DNA of 53,623 nucleotides from CBDCWO01 sp965223405 (lineage in GTDB: Bacteria > Bacteroidota > Bacteroidia > Chitinophagales > Saprospiraceae). Below the pieces are notes generated by a model, which saw only the letters and a list, made by a program, of their open reading frames with translations, had not been told where the DNA came from and ran no database searches. Shown one piece after another: positions 9,401-18,194 of the stretch; position 1 is the stretch's first letter; each line of letters opens with the position of its first letter. Where the stretch lies: assembly GCA_965223405.1 (NCBI GenBank), contig CBDCWO010000003.1, positions 1-53,623 on the forward strand. Reading direction: 5' to 3'. A program made the translations under genes and the position numbers.

Positions 9401-10170
9401 GAAACGGGCTTTGATAATCTACCGCTAAAAAACATTTTGACATGATTACCTTTGTCGCAAAATTTAGCATATTCCGGATAAGTACTCAGTTCACCATTAA
9501 ATTCATCATCATCAATCATTTCCATTTTGGCCAGGACCACATCGCTACTTTCACCCTGCTTATGGCCGATATCAAAAATTAATTGGGATTCTTCACTTTC
9601 GGGATATGTAAACCGATAAAACGCTACTCTATCAGTCGAAGTAATCTCCGTTTTAATTTGGTAATCCTTCAATCGCACGGAGTAATATCCGGGCTGAGCC
9701 AATTCCTCATGTTTGTCGAATCGGGATCGATAACCTTCATCGGGATTTTCAAGACTTCCTGGTAATGTTTTCAAATCTCCTGTAGTAGGCATAACCACTA
9801 CACCTCCGATTTGAAATTCATGAAACTGACCAAATCCCTCAATCGAATTATGCCGGTCATCATAGCCTCCTGGAAGCCAACTTCCTACCGCATTATAGGC
9901 GTTGGTATGGGGAGCCGGCTTTGCCATTCCATAAGGGTTGGCTGCTGGAGTATAGAAAAACCAGCGAGCGTGGACAGATCCTAGATTCGGATTCACCCAT
10001 TTTAATGGATCGAAAGACGTTGCATCTTCTATATTTGAAGTACAATTGGCATGAATCAGCAGAAACAAAATACTAATTAAATACATCCAGCGTAATTGTG
10101 AGACACAATACCCTGTGGTTTCAAAATTGTCTAAAAAGAATTCTGGCTGAGGTCGTTTTTTGATATTCAT
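6499..10170 (-). CDS. GH92 alpha-mannosidase fused to a second (alpha/alpha)6 glycosidase-like domain
   Basis: A 1223-aa exported protein. Residues about 55-805 match GH92: VNPNLGSVHARWFFYTPAAN at the N-terminal beta-sandwich and GQDEDQGQLGAWYVMSSIGL (699-718) carrying the conserved catalytic Glu region. GH92 enzymes are calcium-dependent exo-alpha-mannosidases. Residues about 825-1223 form a separate helical domain (GEVWIRDYNTFIELAMEVHD; TADWGD; GDWTWFGGRMIQQLIRYGF) resembling GH63/amylo-alpha-1,6-glucosidase-like catalytic domains. The hydrophobic stretch MYLISILFLLIHANC suggests a lipoprotein signal with Cys43, although Asn before Cys is atypical. An ATG at 10086 would start directly at this signal and may be the true start. 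Typical GH92 proteins are about 750 aa, so the C-terminal 400 aa are extra. Confidence 0.88.
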   Translation of the reverse strand: MNIKKRPQPEFFLDNFETTGYCVSQLRWMYLISILFLLIHANCTSNIEDATSFDPLKWVNPNLGSVHARWFFYTPAANPYGMAKPAPHTNAYNAVGSWLPGGYDDRHNSIEGFGQFHEFQIGGVVVMPTTGDLKTLPGSLENPDEGYRSRFDKHEELAQPGYYSVRLKDYQIKTEITSTDRVAFYRFTYPESEESQLIFDIGHKQGESSDVVLAKMEMIDDDEFNGELSTYPEYAKFCDKGNHVKMFFSGRLSKPVSDYGTFVEDTLYKGQRNTRGVGNGMYMRFSTETDEIIELKIGLSYTSVEQARINLDGEAKEITFDEAKEQAQNSWREKLGRIKVSSRDTSRLIKFYTGLYHALLGRGLASDIGGTYRQNDGTIGQIPKQPDGTPKYHHYNTDGIWGGFWNLGQLWALVYPEYLKEYLQSNLDFQKVTGWLHDGVASGVYTNGVQTNFFGLMLALAYHCQINLYDEWEEVFEVAYKNETKYQNRDFGSGRYDLGYFVNQGYIHSYDTTLSNGWVFNFGASHTLEFAFSSYAVASMAQSLGKIQEFKQLSNQANYWKNLFDPETKYIRPRYANGDYIEDFDPMQPWRGFQEGNAAQYTWYAPHDPASLIKLLGLDLFNQRLDQAFTQSENSIFGGGKELDSFSGLEKLYNQGNQPCLFQPWLFNYSRKPWLTQKWVQAICDQFYGTEPLHGYGYGQDEDQGQLGAWYVMSSIGLFDVQGHTSSDPTFQIGTPLFDKVEISLPGDKTLKIHGQPKHSGKYQYIQSATFDGMELKNGWMYRDQLVEGGILDIVLDTLPNTDWGIALPPPSMSNEHLLPRNIKATIEADSLCQYVKQKALDVVGTGFNAGDGYGEVWIRDYNTFIELAMEVHDSDEIKENLLVFFRMQGETGDILDGFIPKSKADDSEGGYDYRYSGLEPRYAGHKNTVETDQESSLIQAVYKYVMKSEDWNFLAKKIGDHSIAERMEQALQWLMEERYSDQYGLIYGATTADWGDVQPEHDWGVFLTDDTHYAIDIYDNAMLIIALNNFIELVPEKRSKWLPIRNQLFDNARRHLWDSENQKFIPHIYLDGSPFPDDLNENEIYYHGGTAVAIEAGLLSTEEIATSLQKMIKNVDKSGAGSIGLTMYPPYPAGSFKGKGMYPFGYQNGGDWTWFGGRMIQQLIRYGFVVDAYEQMLPMFRRVKENQGFYEWYTVDKQPTGSGTFRGSAGVLFKSIEMLENY

Positions 10171-10354
10171 ATTGCTGTTTAATCAATTCAGGATGAAATT
10201 AAGTCCATTTTGCCAACCTTTTAAATTTTCTCGTCTCCAAAATCTATTTTCCAGGGAAAAATTTATCTACAATACAATCCATAAGTCCATTTCAAATGAA
10301 TCCATTATATTGCGTAAAGTAATGAAGTGATTTAAAAACCAACAAATACAATCA

Positions 10355-11167
10355 ATGAAGAAATTACGAATTCTTTTACCTGTCTGCACATTACTAATCT
10401 CCATGTTAGTCCTTTTTGCATGCGCCAATATTCCAAAAGATGAGAAGGTCTCTGAAAACTGGATTGAACTTTTCAACGGAAAAGATTTAGCCGGGTGGAC
10501 CCCAAAATTTGCTGGCCATCCCTTAGGAGAAAATTATAAAAACACCTTTAGAGTTGAGGATGGTTTACTGAAAGTGGACTATGCTGAATATGATTCTTTC
10601 GATGCAAAATTTGGCCATTTATATTACACTTCACCATTTTCCAGATATAAACTGAAGGTAGAATATCGTTTTACTGGCGAACAAGTAGCCGGTGGTCCGG
10701 GCTGGGCTATCCGAAATAGCGGTGCCATGTTGCATTGCCAGGATCCTACCACTATCACTTTGGATCAGAACTTTCCCCACTCGATTGAAGCTCAATTCCT
10801 GGGAGGAAATGGGGTAGACGATCGTAGTACTGCCAATCTTTGCACTCCAGGTACTCATGTTGAAATGAATGGAAAACTAATCACCAATCATTGCATCAAT
10901 AGTTTATCCCAAACCTATCACGGCGAACAATGGGTCACGATTGAAATGGTCGTCCTGGGAGATGAAGTGATTCATCACATCATAGGCCAGGATACTGTTC
11001 TTACTTATAATAAGCCTCAGATTGGAGGCTTGGCTGAAGATGATCCCTACTCGGAATCTCACCCAGATGGCACGCCCATTCAATCCGGTTATATCTCTTT
11101 GCAAAGTGAAAGTCATCCCATTGAATTCAGGAAAGTATCTTTATTAGATCTCAGTTCTGAAAAATAA
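10355..11167 (+). CDS. DUF1080 (3-keto-disaccharide hydrolase-like) lipoprotein
   Basis: A 270-aa protein with a lipoprotein signal (LISMLVLFAC, lipidation at Cys23) followed by one DUF1080 jelly-roll domain: WIELFNGKDLAGWTPKF, then a concanavalin-like core with YRFTGEQVAGGPGWAIRNSG, and the ending GYISLQSESHPIEFRKVSLL. Members of this fold act as 3-keto-glycoside hydrolases or carbohydrate-binding lectin-like proteins. It is divergent from the GH92 gene and sits just ahead of the M28 peptidase on the same strand (57-nt gap), so the two may be co-transcribed. Surface or periplasmic location is inferred from the signal. Confidence 0.88.
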   Translation: MKKLRILLPVCTLLISMLVLFACANIPKDEKVSENWIELFNGKDLAGWTPKFAGHPLGENYKNTFRVEDGLLKVDYAEYDSFDAKFGHLYYTSPFSRYKLKVEYRFTGEQVAGGPGWAIRNSGAMLHCQDPTTITLDQNFPHSIEAQFLGGNGVDDRSTANLCTPGTHVEMNGKLITNHCINSLSQTYHGEQWVTIEMVVLGDEVIHHIIGQDTVLTYNKPQIGGLAEDDPYSESHPDGTPIQSGYISLQSESHPIEFRKVSLLDLSSEK

Positions 11168-11224
11168 TTGGTACCTGTTTGCAACGAATACAGTGTACTA
11201 TTCGTCATTATTAAAATTCATGTT

Positions 11225-12688
11225 ATGAAAGCTTTCAGAATCTCATTAGTGACTCTATTTTTTATTTCTTTATTTTCACCATCGTTGTATTCTCAAATAG
11301 ATCGCATCAATGTTGTAGTCAAACGTCCGGTATCGGAATCCCATATACGGTTTTTGGCATCGGATGAATTAAAAGGACGAAATACCGGAACTGCCGAATT
11401 AAATATTGCTGCAAGATATGTAGCCGAACAGTTCAGATCCTATGGCTTAACGCCAAGAGGGGATAATGGAAATTTTTTGCAAGAGGTCAAACTCCATACT
11501 ACGACCTATCCATCAGAAGCGACTGCCATTATTACAGATAGAGAATTTTTAATCCATGATAATTCAATATTTATAGGGGGAGTGGATACCACAGTCAATG
11601 GTGACTTATATTTGGTGGAGTCCTTTGATTCCCAAAGCCTGGAAGGTGTCAAAGGCAAAATAGCCATTGCAAGGTTGGAAGATTTAATAGGAGCAGTCAC
11701 CAACCTTGGCAGGGTAAATGATTTGTCCAAGGCAGGGGCGATCGGACTGATCGAGGTTTATACCCCCGGGCTGCCTTATCCCTGGAAAGTAGTCTCACAT
11801 TATTTATCCCAACAGAGCATCAAATTAGGTGCGGGAGGTGATATTTCAAGGATCCCTCATTTATGGATTAACGATAGTACCAATGCAATCATCCAAGGCA
11901 TAAAACAAGGAAAGGTTCCAAACGCCAATATACACATGTCCGGTATTCATAGGAATAAAATCGAAGCTTATAATGTTGCTGGAAGTATTCAGGGAACAGA
12001 TGTGAATCTGAAGGAACAATTTATCATAATGAGTGCACATTATGATCATGTAGGTATTCAACAAAACAACACATCTGATACCATATACAATGGTACCAGA
12101 GACAATGCAATCGGGGTTACTGGAATTCTCAATGCCGCAAGATATTTCAGTCTTTATCCTCCAAAGAGATCCATTTTATTTATTGCTTTAACCGCCGAAG
12201 AAAAAGGGCTCTTGGGGAGCCAATACTACACCGAACACCCTACCTTACCCTTAAAGAAATGCGTATTTAACCTCAACATTGATAATTCCGGCTATAATGA
12301 CACTTCAGTCATAACCATTGTAGATACCGGTCGCACGAATGTCGATCCTTTAATCGTAGATTGCGCCCGTCAATTAAATCTCGGCGTTATTGGAAATCTT
12401 TTACCCGAAGAAAACTACTACGAAAGATCAGATCAGGTCAGCTTTGCTAAAAAGGGAATACCTGCAATTGCTTTCAAGATGGGGATGACTGAAATGAATG
12501 CTCAAATCACCGACTATTACCATCAACCCAGTGATGAAGTGGATAATGTCGATTTGGATTATATCGACAAATATTTGCGTGCTTATATTCTTACAGCAGA
12601 AACTATTGCTAATTGGGACCATACTCCGTACTGGATACCTGGTGATAAGTTTGAACTCATAGGCCAGGCTCTGTATGAATCGAGATAA
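11225..12688 (+). CDS. M28-family zinc aminopeptidase, exported
   Basis: The start is the ATG at 11225, which gives a clean signal peptide (MKAFRISLVTLFFISLFSPS, cleavage near LYSQ) and a 487-aa protein; an upstream TTG at 11168 would only add residues ahead of the signal. The order is an N-terminal peptidase segment (HIRFLASDELKGRNTGT), a PA-like insertion (about 90-220), then the catalytic domain. Zinc and catalytic residues are visible in SAHYDHVG (His, Asp), RDNAIGVTG (Asp), LTAEEKGLLGS (Glu-Glu), NLNIDNSGY (Asp) and DYYHQPSDEVDN (His). It should remove N-terminal residues from peptides in the periplasm or outside. All metal ligands appear intact. Confidence 0.92.
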   Translation: MKAFRISLVTLFFISLFSPSLYSQIDRINVVVKRPVSESHIRFLASDELKGRNTGTAELNIAARYVAEQFRSYGLTPRGDNGNFLQEVKLHTTTYPSEATAIITDREFLIHDNSIFIGGVDTTVNGDLYLVESFDSQSLEGVKGKIAIARLEDLIGAVTNLGRVNDLSKAGAIGLIEVYTPGLPYPWKVVSHYLSQQSIKLGAGGDISRIPHLWINDSTNAIIQGIKQGKVPNANIHMSGIHRNKIEAYNVAGSIQGTDVNLKEQFIIMSAHYDHVGIQQNNTSDTIYNGTRDNAIGVTGILNAARYFSLYPPKRSILFIALTAEEKGLLGSQYYTEHPTLPLKKCVFNLNIDNSGYNDTSVITIVDTGRTNVDPLIVDCARQLNLGVIGNLLPEENYYERSDQVSFAKKGIPAIAFKMGMTEMNAQITDYYHQPSDEVDNVDLDYIDKYLRAYILTAETIANWDHTPYWIPGDKFELIGQALYESR

Positions 12689-12733
12689 AATTACTTAGAC
12701 ACTTTCCCAGGCCTTGATTGATCCTGAATTACC

Positions 12734-15010
12734 TTATCTTATTAAGGTGATCGTGCCAAAATCAGTCGCCTGATATTGTTCTCCATTGGATCGAAATGCC
12801 AGGTAAGTCATTTGCCAGGAATACACTCCTTGTTCGGCCTGGTTTCCATTGACCATCCCATCCCAGGGATTGTTGACTCCTAGTGACTCGAATAGTAGAT
12901 TTCCCCATCGATCAAATATCTGCAAACTCATTGATTCAATATCTACGGTTTTTGGACCAAACGAGTCGTTGATACCATCACCATTTGGAGTAAATACATT
13001 GGGCATAAAGTATTGGGTTGGGCATACCCGAGTAAGTTCTACGCTATCTCTCCCCTGACAACCGAATTCATCCATCACATCCACCCAATAAATACCTTCC
13101 ACCGTTGCCAGGTATCCTGGATCGACACTTCCATTCTGCCATGTATAAGAGATAAAATCACGTTGCGTCGTTAAATCTATGGCATCTGTCCTGGGACAAA
13201 AAATAGTATCTTCCATAAGTCCAGGTTGAGGTGTTGGTTTTACCTCTAAATACGTATATGAAGGGAATGTTGCACAACCGGAAACAATACCGATCACCTG
13301 ATATTCACCACTTATTTGAGGCTGAGCATCTAATATAAGAGGAAAATGTTCTTCGGATTTATAATTGAGGGGGCCCTCCCAAACAAAACTTGCTGACTCT
13401 AGGTCCGTAGCCCCTAAACGAACAGAGTCGCCTTGGCAAATCAGAATATCCGGAACCGCATCCACCGCTTGTCTTAAGGTAATCATTAAGTCCTTGTAGA
13501 ATGTATCAACAGTATTGAGACACATATCATTGATAATCAAAGTAATAGGATAACTTCCTAAATCATTATAATAATGTTCAAATCTACTTTGAGTCGAGAA
13601 GCTACCATCTCCCAAATCCCAATAAAAACCATAACGGTTAGGAGAAAGTCCCGTATTAAAGAAAACCGTATCGTTAAGACAGCCACCATCGGGGATAGGA
13701 TTGGAGTTAATGGTAGAAAACGAGGCTCCTCCACCATAGGCGTAAGACTCCACATTGCCATAACCATAAGCCGTTGCGATAATACCGCACCCATCTGACG
13801 CAATAGTATGTGCACCAACACTGACTTGAACAGTAGCATAGGCATACAAGGCTTCAGCACCCACCGTTCTGAATTCAATTCCCTGTTCCACTAATCTTTG
13901 TCCGTCAAAAACAATAATACCGGTATCCTGGGTGCGAGTTACAATATTTATATAATTTTCGGTAATATTTTCGAAAGATGAGTTAAATAGCGTAACCGTA
14001 TCTCTTGTTTGTTCAATCGAATTGAGTAATACCATGGATGGATCTCCTACATTATGGCCGCTACACCTCGAACCCACATTGTATTGAACCACTTGAATTG
14101 GTTTTGTCCCGATAATATAGGTAGGTCTCCCAATTTGGTATTCAACAAATTGTCCGCTATTCAGGTTATAGGTTTTGGTATCTGCTGATGATTCAACCGT
14201 TATCGTATTATTATCCTCAGCACTGACAATTCGAAAAATATCAAAATTGACTCTTTCATTGGGTACTGTAACAAATTGTTTACCCCATGTACCTACCGGA
14301 TACATTTGTTCCAACAAATTGTCTCTTGCTGCACAGCCATTGGGAACTTCGGTCCATTTATTTCCGCCAAACAGTGCGAAATTCTTATCACCACTGACTC
14401 TGGTTCCGGTCAGGTCTCCTTGAGCTGTGCTCGCCTGGACCTGATACGTCTCTCCGGCATCCAAAGTAACTTGAAATGAACTACCGGCCGGCTTACCGCG
14501 AACCGTCTGATCACTCAACTCGATAGTAATAACCGTTTCATCGCGTACTCCAACTATCAAAAACTCAGATGGATATACCGTCCCTCCTCCTTGAAATCCT
14601 TCATAGGTAATCACATAGTAATTTCGACCGATCGATTCGATAGGTAATACTACAGCTGCTTCGGAACGCATTCCGGAATATTGATGTATATAGACCGATA
14701 CGGGCTGTTCCGAAATAACTTGTACTCCAACATTCGCTTTGGTTTCCGAACCAAAATTTTCGGTGTAGTTGGGAAGGGGAATAATAGTCACATCGTTGGC
14801 ATTTACAGAAAATGGTAATGAAAAGCCTCTTCCCGGTATCCGAATAAAACCACTCGTGGTGGATTTGGAGGTGATCATAGCCACCTTCGTATTGGAGTTT
14901 TCGTCAATATGCTCCATAAAACCGAACCAAAATTCATGACCCTCATTTGTCTGACCAAGCAATTGTAGACTAGCCACGAAGAACAATAAGGTAGAATAGA
15001 TTTTATTCAT
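12734..15010 (-). CDS. Type IX-secreted surface protein with IgGFc-binding-like N-terminus, PKD domain and gliding-type C-terminal domain
   Basis: A 758-aa protein with a signal peptide (MNKIYSTLLFFVASLQLLGQ). Residues about 24-410 resemble the IgGFc-binding protein N-terminal region (GHEFWFGFMEHIDENSNTKV; repeated short beta segments). A PKD-type domain follows near 440-500 (FYWDLGDGSFSTQSRFEHYY), then Ig-like modules to about 660. The last 90 residues (PNVFTPNGDGINDSFGPK; FDRWGNLLFES; PWDGMVNGN; ending TDFGTITLIR) are the type B gliding-motility/T9SS sorting domain. It should be exported across the outer membrane by the Por machinery and displayed or released; likely an adhesin. The ligand is unknown. 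Confidence 0.9.
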   Translation of the reverse strand: MNKIYSTLLFFVASLQLLGQTNEGHEFWFGFMEHIDENSNTKVAMITSKSTTSGFIRIPGRGFSLPFSVNANDVTIIPLPNYTENFGSETKANVGVQVISEQPVSVYIHQYSGMRSEAAVVLPIESIGRNYYVITYEGFQGGGTVYPSEFLIVGVRDETVITIELSDQTVRGKPAGSSFQVTLDAGETYQVQASTAQGDLTGTRVSGDKNFALFGGNKWTEVPNGCAARDNLLEQMYPVGTWGKQFVTVPNERVNFDIFRIVSAEDNNTITVESSADTKTYNLNSGQFVEYQIGRPTYIIGTKPIQVVQYNVGSRCSGHNVGDPSMVLLNSIEQTRDTVTLFNSSFENITENYINIVTRTQDTGIIVFDGQRLVEQGIEFRTVGAEALYAYATVQVSVGAHTIASDGCGIIATAYGYGNVESYAYGGGASFSTINSNPIPDGGCLNDTVFFNTGLSPNRYGFYWDLGDGSFSTQSRFEHYYNDLGSYPITLIINDMCLNTVDTFYKDLMITLRQAVDAVPDILICQGDSVRLGATDLESASFVWEGPLNYKSEEHFPLILDAQPQISGEYQVIGIVSGCATFPSYTYLEVKPTPQPGLMEDTIFCPRTDAIDLTTQRDFISYTWQNGSVDPGYLATVEGIYWVDVMDEFGCQGRDSVELTRVCPTQYFMPNVFTPNGDGINDSFGPKTVDIESMSLQIFDRWGNLLFESLGVNNPWDGMVNGNQAEQGVYSWQMTYLAFRSNGEQYQATDFGTITLIR

Positions 15011-15078
15011 TTAATATCAAGACTTAATCATTTACTATAAATTGACACTCAGTCCAATACATTTTTTCCCATTCGGCT

Positions 15079-16125
15079 TTAAAACCATTTCTTTTTTTTA
15101 AAATAAAAAGCCAATGATATTGCCAAAGCCGTCATGATGGTCAACAAGCCAAAGTAACTATATTTCCACCCTAACTCCGGCATGTTATGAAAATTCATTC
15201 CGTATACCCCAGCCAAAAAGGTCAATGGTATAAAGATGGTGGATACAATGGTCAAAGTTTGGATGACTTGATTCATTTTAAAACTGATCTCCGATAAATA
15301 CAAATCCCTAAGTCCATTTAATAAATCCCTTTGCGTCTCCAGACGGTCAATAATTTGATTAATGTGATCATAGGAATCCCGGAGAAATACCTTTCCAGCT
15401 TCATCAAAAGGATTATTTTCAATCCTCATCATTTTTAACAAAGCATCCCGCATCGGATTACATATCTTGTACACAAATAGTGTTTTTCTTTTAATGGCAT
15501 GTAACCTGTTTTTTATTTCGGCATCCGGTCCTGCATCTATTGATTTTTCAAGAGCCAATATTTTGGCATCCAATTCATCAACCGTATCATAGTAATTATC
15601 AATCGTCAAATCTAATAACGCATAAGCCAGGTAATGTGCTTTAAATTTTCGAATTCGGCCGCTATTTTCCTGAATTCTTCTTTTTACCTCTTCAAACACG
15701 TCTTCTTTCTTTTCCTGGAAAGAAATTAAATAGAGGTCCCCAAAATAAATGCTAATCTGTTCAACGACTGGTTTCTTTCTCCTTTCTTTCCAATACATCG
15801 ATTTAAAGACCGCAAAATTACCCGTGGGATATTCATTAAATTTGGGACGCTGGTGAACATCTGCGATATCTTCTAATGCCAATGGATGGATGTTAAACAG
15901 GTCTCCTATTTTTTGCAATAGTTCTGTATCATGAAGACCTCGTATGTCAATCCAGGTGATTGACTTTTTACTTTCCAGATCCAGTTTTGAAGCATCCAGA
16001 TGTTCGGAAAAGGAACATTGATTTTGATTGTACTCAAAATGGTGAATCAAAATATTTTCCACTTCTTTCTCACCGGTAAATGAGATGGTACCTGGTGGTG
16101 ATCCGGGAGTTTTGCGTCTTGCCAT
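15079..16125 (-). CDS. corA: CorA-type magnesium/cobalt transporter
   Basis: A 348-aa protein with the family's usual length and shape: a large cytoplasmic N-terminal domain of mixed fold, long helices leading to the pore, and two C-terminal membrane segments (about 285-308 and 320-340). The selectivity motif YGMNFHNMPEL lies between the two helices, and the basic tail KKKKWF ends the chain. It forms pentameric channels for Mg2+, or Co2+/Ni2+ in some members. Transcribed leftward, divergent from the universal stress genes across a 436-nt region. The start ATG at 16125 agrees with homologues that begin with a short basic stretch. Confidence 0.93.
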   Translation of the reverse strand: MARRKTPGSPPGTISFTGEKEVENILIHHFEYNQNQCSFSEHLDASKLDLESKKSITWIDIRGLHDTELLQKIGDLFNIHPLALEDIADVHQRPKFNEYPTGNFAVFKSMYWKERRKKPVVEQISIYFGDLYLISFQEKKEDVFEEVKRRIQENSGRIRKFKAHYLAYALLDLTIDNYYDTVDELDAKILALEKSIDAGPDAEIKNRLHAIKRKTLFVYKICNPMRDALLKMMRIENNPFDEAGKVFLRDSYDHINQIIDRLETQRDLLNGLRDLYLSEISFKMNQVIQTLTIVSTIFIPLTFLAGVYGMNFHNMPELGWKYSYFGLLTIMTALAISLAFYFKKKKWF

Positions 16126-16561
16126 AGCTAATCAATCTAAAATTTGGAAGATACAAATTGTTATTAAATTGAAATATAGAATTTGGAGATGATATATATA
16201 CACTTAGCTTCACCACATATCGGGCAAGAATTACTGCAGACCAAATCAATATTGGACTGCTTCCTGTATAGGCAATTATTTTGACGAAAGTAGGGTTTCT
16301 GAAATAAATGTTTAGGCCGTACAAGGTTCGTGCTTTACATAGAAAAGATCCTAAGGCTCAGCGGAGCAGAGGTTTACGAATTTAACCAAACCTAATTAAT
16401 CGGTTCTCCTGGAATGTAAGTTCTCAACTTAAGCTAACGACATGTATCAAATTCTTCCTGACTCTTCCTTTTATGAGGCGCATTATTTGCTATAATGACG
16501 TATGTCATTTACAAACTTGAGTATAACAAGACATATTACACCTGTATAGAATTCAATATCG
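16126..16561. other. Divergent intergenic region between corA and usp genes
   Basis: This 436-nt region carries no credible gene. It must hold the corA promoter at its left end and the usp promoter at its right end. The only strong local structure is the palindrome at 16494-16509. Confidence 0.5.
16494..16509. promoter_or_regulatory. Palindrome AATGAC-N4-GTCATT upstream of usp operon
   Basis: A perfect inverted repeat with 6-bp arms and a 4-bp spacer is centred 60 bp before the first universal stress gene. TGAC-N4-GTCA resembles an FNR-type site (TTGAT/C-N4-A/GTCAA). It is a candidate operator, placed correctly for an activator near -40. Confidence 0.45.
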
Positions 16562-17380
16562 ATGCGAAATATCCTGGTACCGATGGATTTGACAGAAGCT
16601 TCTCTGAATGCTCTCCTCTACGCCATCTCCTGGAAAAGCCCTGAGGATAAGCTCACTGTTCTGCACATACTCGATGAAATAAGGAGCGGAGGAAAATCAA
16701 TACTTTTAAAGCCAAGCCAAAAAGAAGATGAAGCAAGACAAAAACTAAGGAATTACATTACAACATCTTTATCCGAAAATCAAATCAACAATCAATTTCC
16801 CATCGTCATAAAAACAGGTGAAACAATATCTGTGATCAGTAAATATTCCAAGAAATTTAATTGGATCATAGCAGGGACTCGGGATAAATACAAAAAAAAG
16901 GATAAATGGTTCGGTACCATTTCATTTGGAATTACCAAAAGTATTCATTGTCCATTGTTACTGGTTCCCATCAACAGCACTTATAGATCGTATAAGAAAG
17001 TCGTTGTAGCCAGTGATCAACATATATCACAAACCTCGGTACTTAAGGCCATCAGAAACTGGAATCAGTCCCATCAGGCTTTCTTAAAATTTGTACATAT
17101 TCAAGATACTCCTAAAGACAATTTTACCGATACCTCTGATCAGATCGTCAAGGAATATTATGACAAAGAAGAAGTAACCTTTGGCTTTGAGGTTTCGGTA
17201 ATACATAGTTTGCAAATCAGTGATTCGTTGTTAACAAGCGCTTATCATGAAAACGCAGATCTTTTGATAGTAATACCTGATAATCAAACATTTATTTCTA
17301 GTTTGCTTTTTCGGAGTATTGCAAAAGAATTAATTCTTAAATCGACAATTCCAATTCTTTTTTTACACAATGTAAAATAA
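16562..17380 (+). CDS. Tandem-domain universal stress protein
   Basis: A 272-aa cytoplasmic protein made of two universal stress domains (about 1-140 and 143-272). The first opens MRNILVPMDLTEASLNALLY and ends with IIAGTRD...FGTISFGITKSIHCPLLLVP, the region that forms the nucleotide-binding loop, but its first glycine pattern (GTRDKYK) is degenerate. The second domain is more divergent and ends IPILFLHN. Such proteins accumulate under stress, energy limitation or low oxygen. A second usp gene follows after only 7 nt, so the pair forms an operon. A palindromic site lies upstream. Confidence 0.87.
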   Translation: MRNILVPMDLTEASLNALLYAISWKSPEDKLTVLHILDEIRSGGKSILLKPSQKEDEARQKLRNYITTSLSENQINNQFPIVIKTGETISVISKYSKKFNWIIAGTRDKYKKKDKWFGTISFGITKSIHCPLLLVPINSTYRSYKKVVVASDQHISQTSVLKAIRNWNQSHQAFLKFVHIQDTPKDNFTDTSDQIVKEYYDKEEVTFGFEVSVIHSLQISDSLLTSAYHENADLLIVIPDNQTFISSLLFRSIAKELILKSTIPILFLHNVK

Positions 17381-17387
17381 TCACGAT

Positions 17388-18194
17388 ATGAGAAAATGGT
17401 TGTGTCCTACGGATTTTTCAGATGCTTCCGTCGATGCCATTAAATATGGTATGGCATTTTTATCTGCACTGGGAGGAGGTGAAATACATATTATCCATAG
17501 CATATATTATCGTCAAAAGACGGGAATGTTTATTAAAATGGACGAAATGTTAAAAGAAAATGCGGAAGAAGATTTTACCCGTATGATAAAAGCTGAATTG
17601 CGTGATATTCCCAAAAATCTTAAATTGATCAAATGGATTACTCTAGGTGATCCTGCTGCCATGATAGAGGCGTATGTGAAAAAGTTTCAAATTGAAATGG
17701 TAATTGTAGGAACTCGTGGCTCGAACGCCTTAAAAGAAATGACCATTGGGAGTGTCACCCAGGAACTAATTCGGAAGATTAACATTCCGATAATAGCAAT
17801 TCCCAAAGATTACATTTTCTCAACTCCCAAATTTGTAGTGATTTCGGTAGACGATGAACCAGTTGAGGTTACTCCAGGCTTAACTTTACTGATTAAGTTG
17901 GTGAAACACTTTCAATCCAAGGTTCACTTATGCCACATCCAAGATGATGAGTCCGATACTTATGCCCCCCAATGGGACACCTATCTAAAAGGATTGAATT
18001 ATCAATTCCAGGCACTACCCAAGGAAATGTCGGTAATAGATACTATAAATGGCTATTGTCGAAAGGTAGAGGCTGATATTTTATGTATGATTCACAGGAA
18101 GCAAAGTTTTTTTGCAACCTTATTTAAAAAAAGCCACACTAAACAAAAGTTGTTTGATTTAAGGATTCCACTCTTAGTCATCCACGAATCGTGA
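17388..18194 (+). CDS. Tandem-domain universal stress protein (ATP-binding type first domain)
   Basis: A 268-aa paralogue of the preceding gene. Domain one (about 1-145) begins MRKWLCPTDFSDASVDAIKY and contains the full GxxGx9GS ATP-binding signature (GTRGSNALKEMTIGSVTQEL), unlike its neighbour. Domain two (about 150-268) is divergent and ends in IPLLVIHES. The 7-nt gap to the upstream gene indicates co-transcription and probably co-function. The difference in nucleotide-binding loops suggests that one partner binds ATP and the other may not. Confidence 0.87.
   Translation: MRKWLCPTDFSDASVDAIKYGMAFLSALGGGEIHIIHSIYYRQKTGMFIKMDEMLKENAEEDFTRMIKAELRDIPKNLKLIKWITLGDPAAMIEAYVKKFQIEMVIVGTRGSNALKEMTIGSVTQELIRKINIPIIAIPKDYIFSTPKFVVISVDDEPVEVTPGLTLLIKLVKHFQSKVHLCHIQDDESDTYAPQWDTYLKGLNYQFQALPKEMSVIDTINGYCRKVEADILCMIHRKQSFFATLFKKSHTKQKLFDLRIPLLVIHES

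Noticed and set aside
13558..13878. 106-codon leftward frame inside the T9SS gene
   Set aside because: Out-of-frame overlap with a clear gene; composition is low-complexity and lacks a start context.
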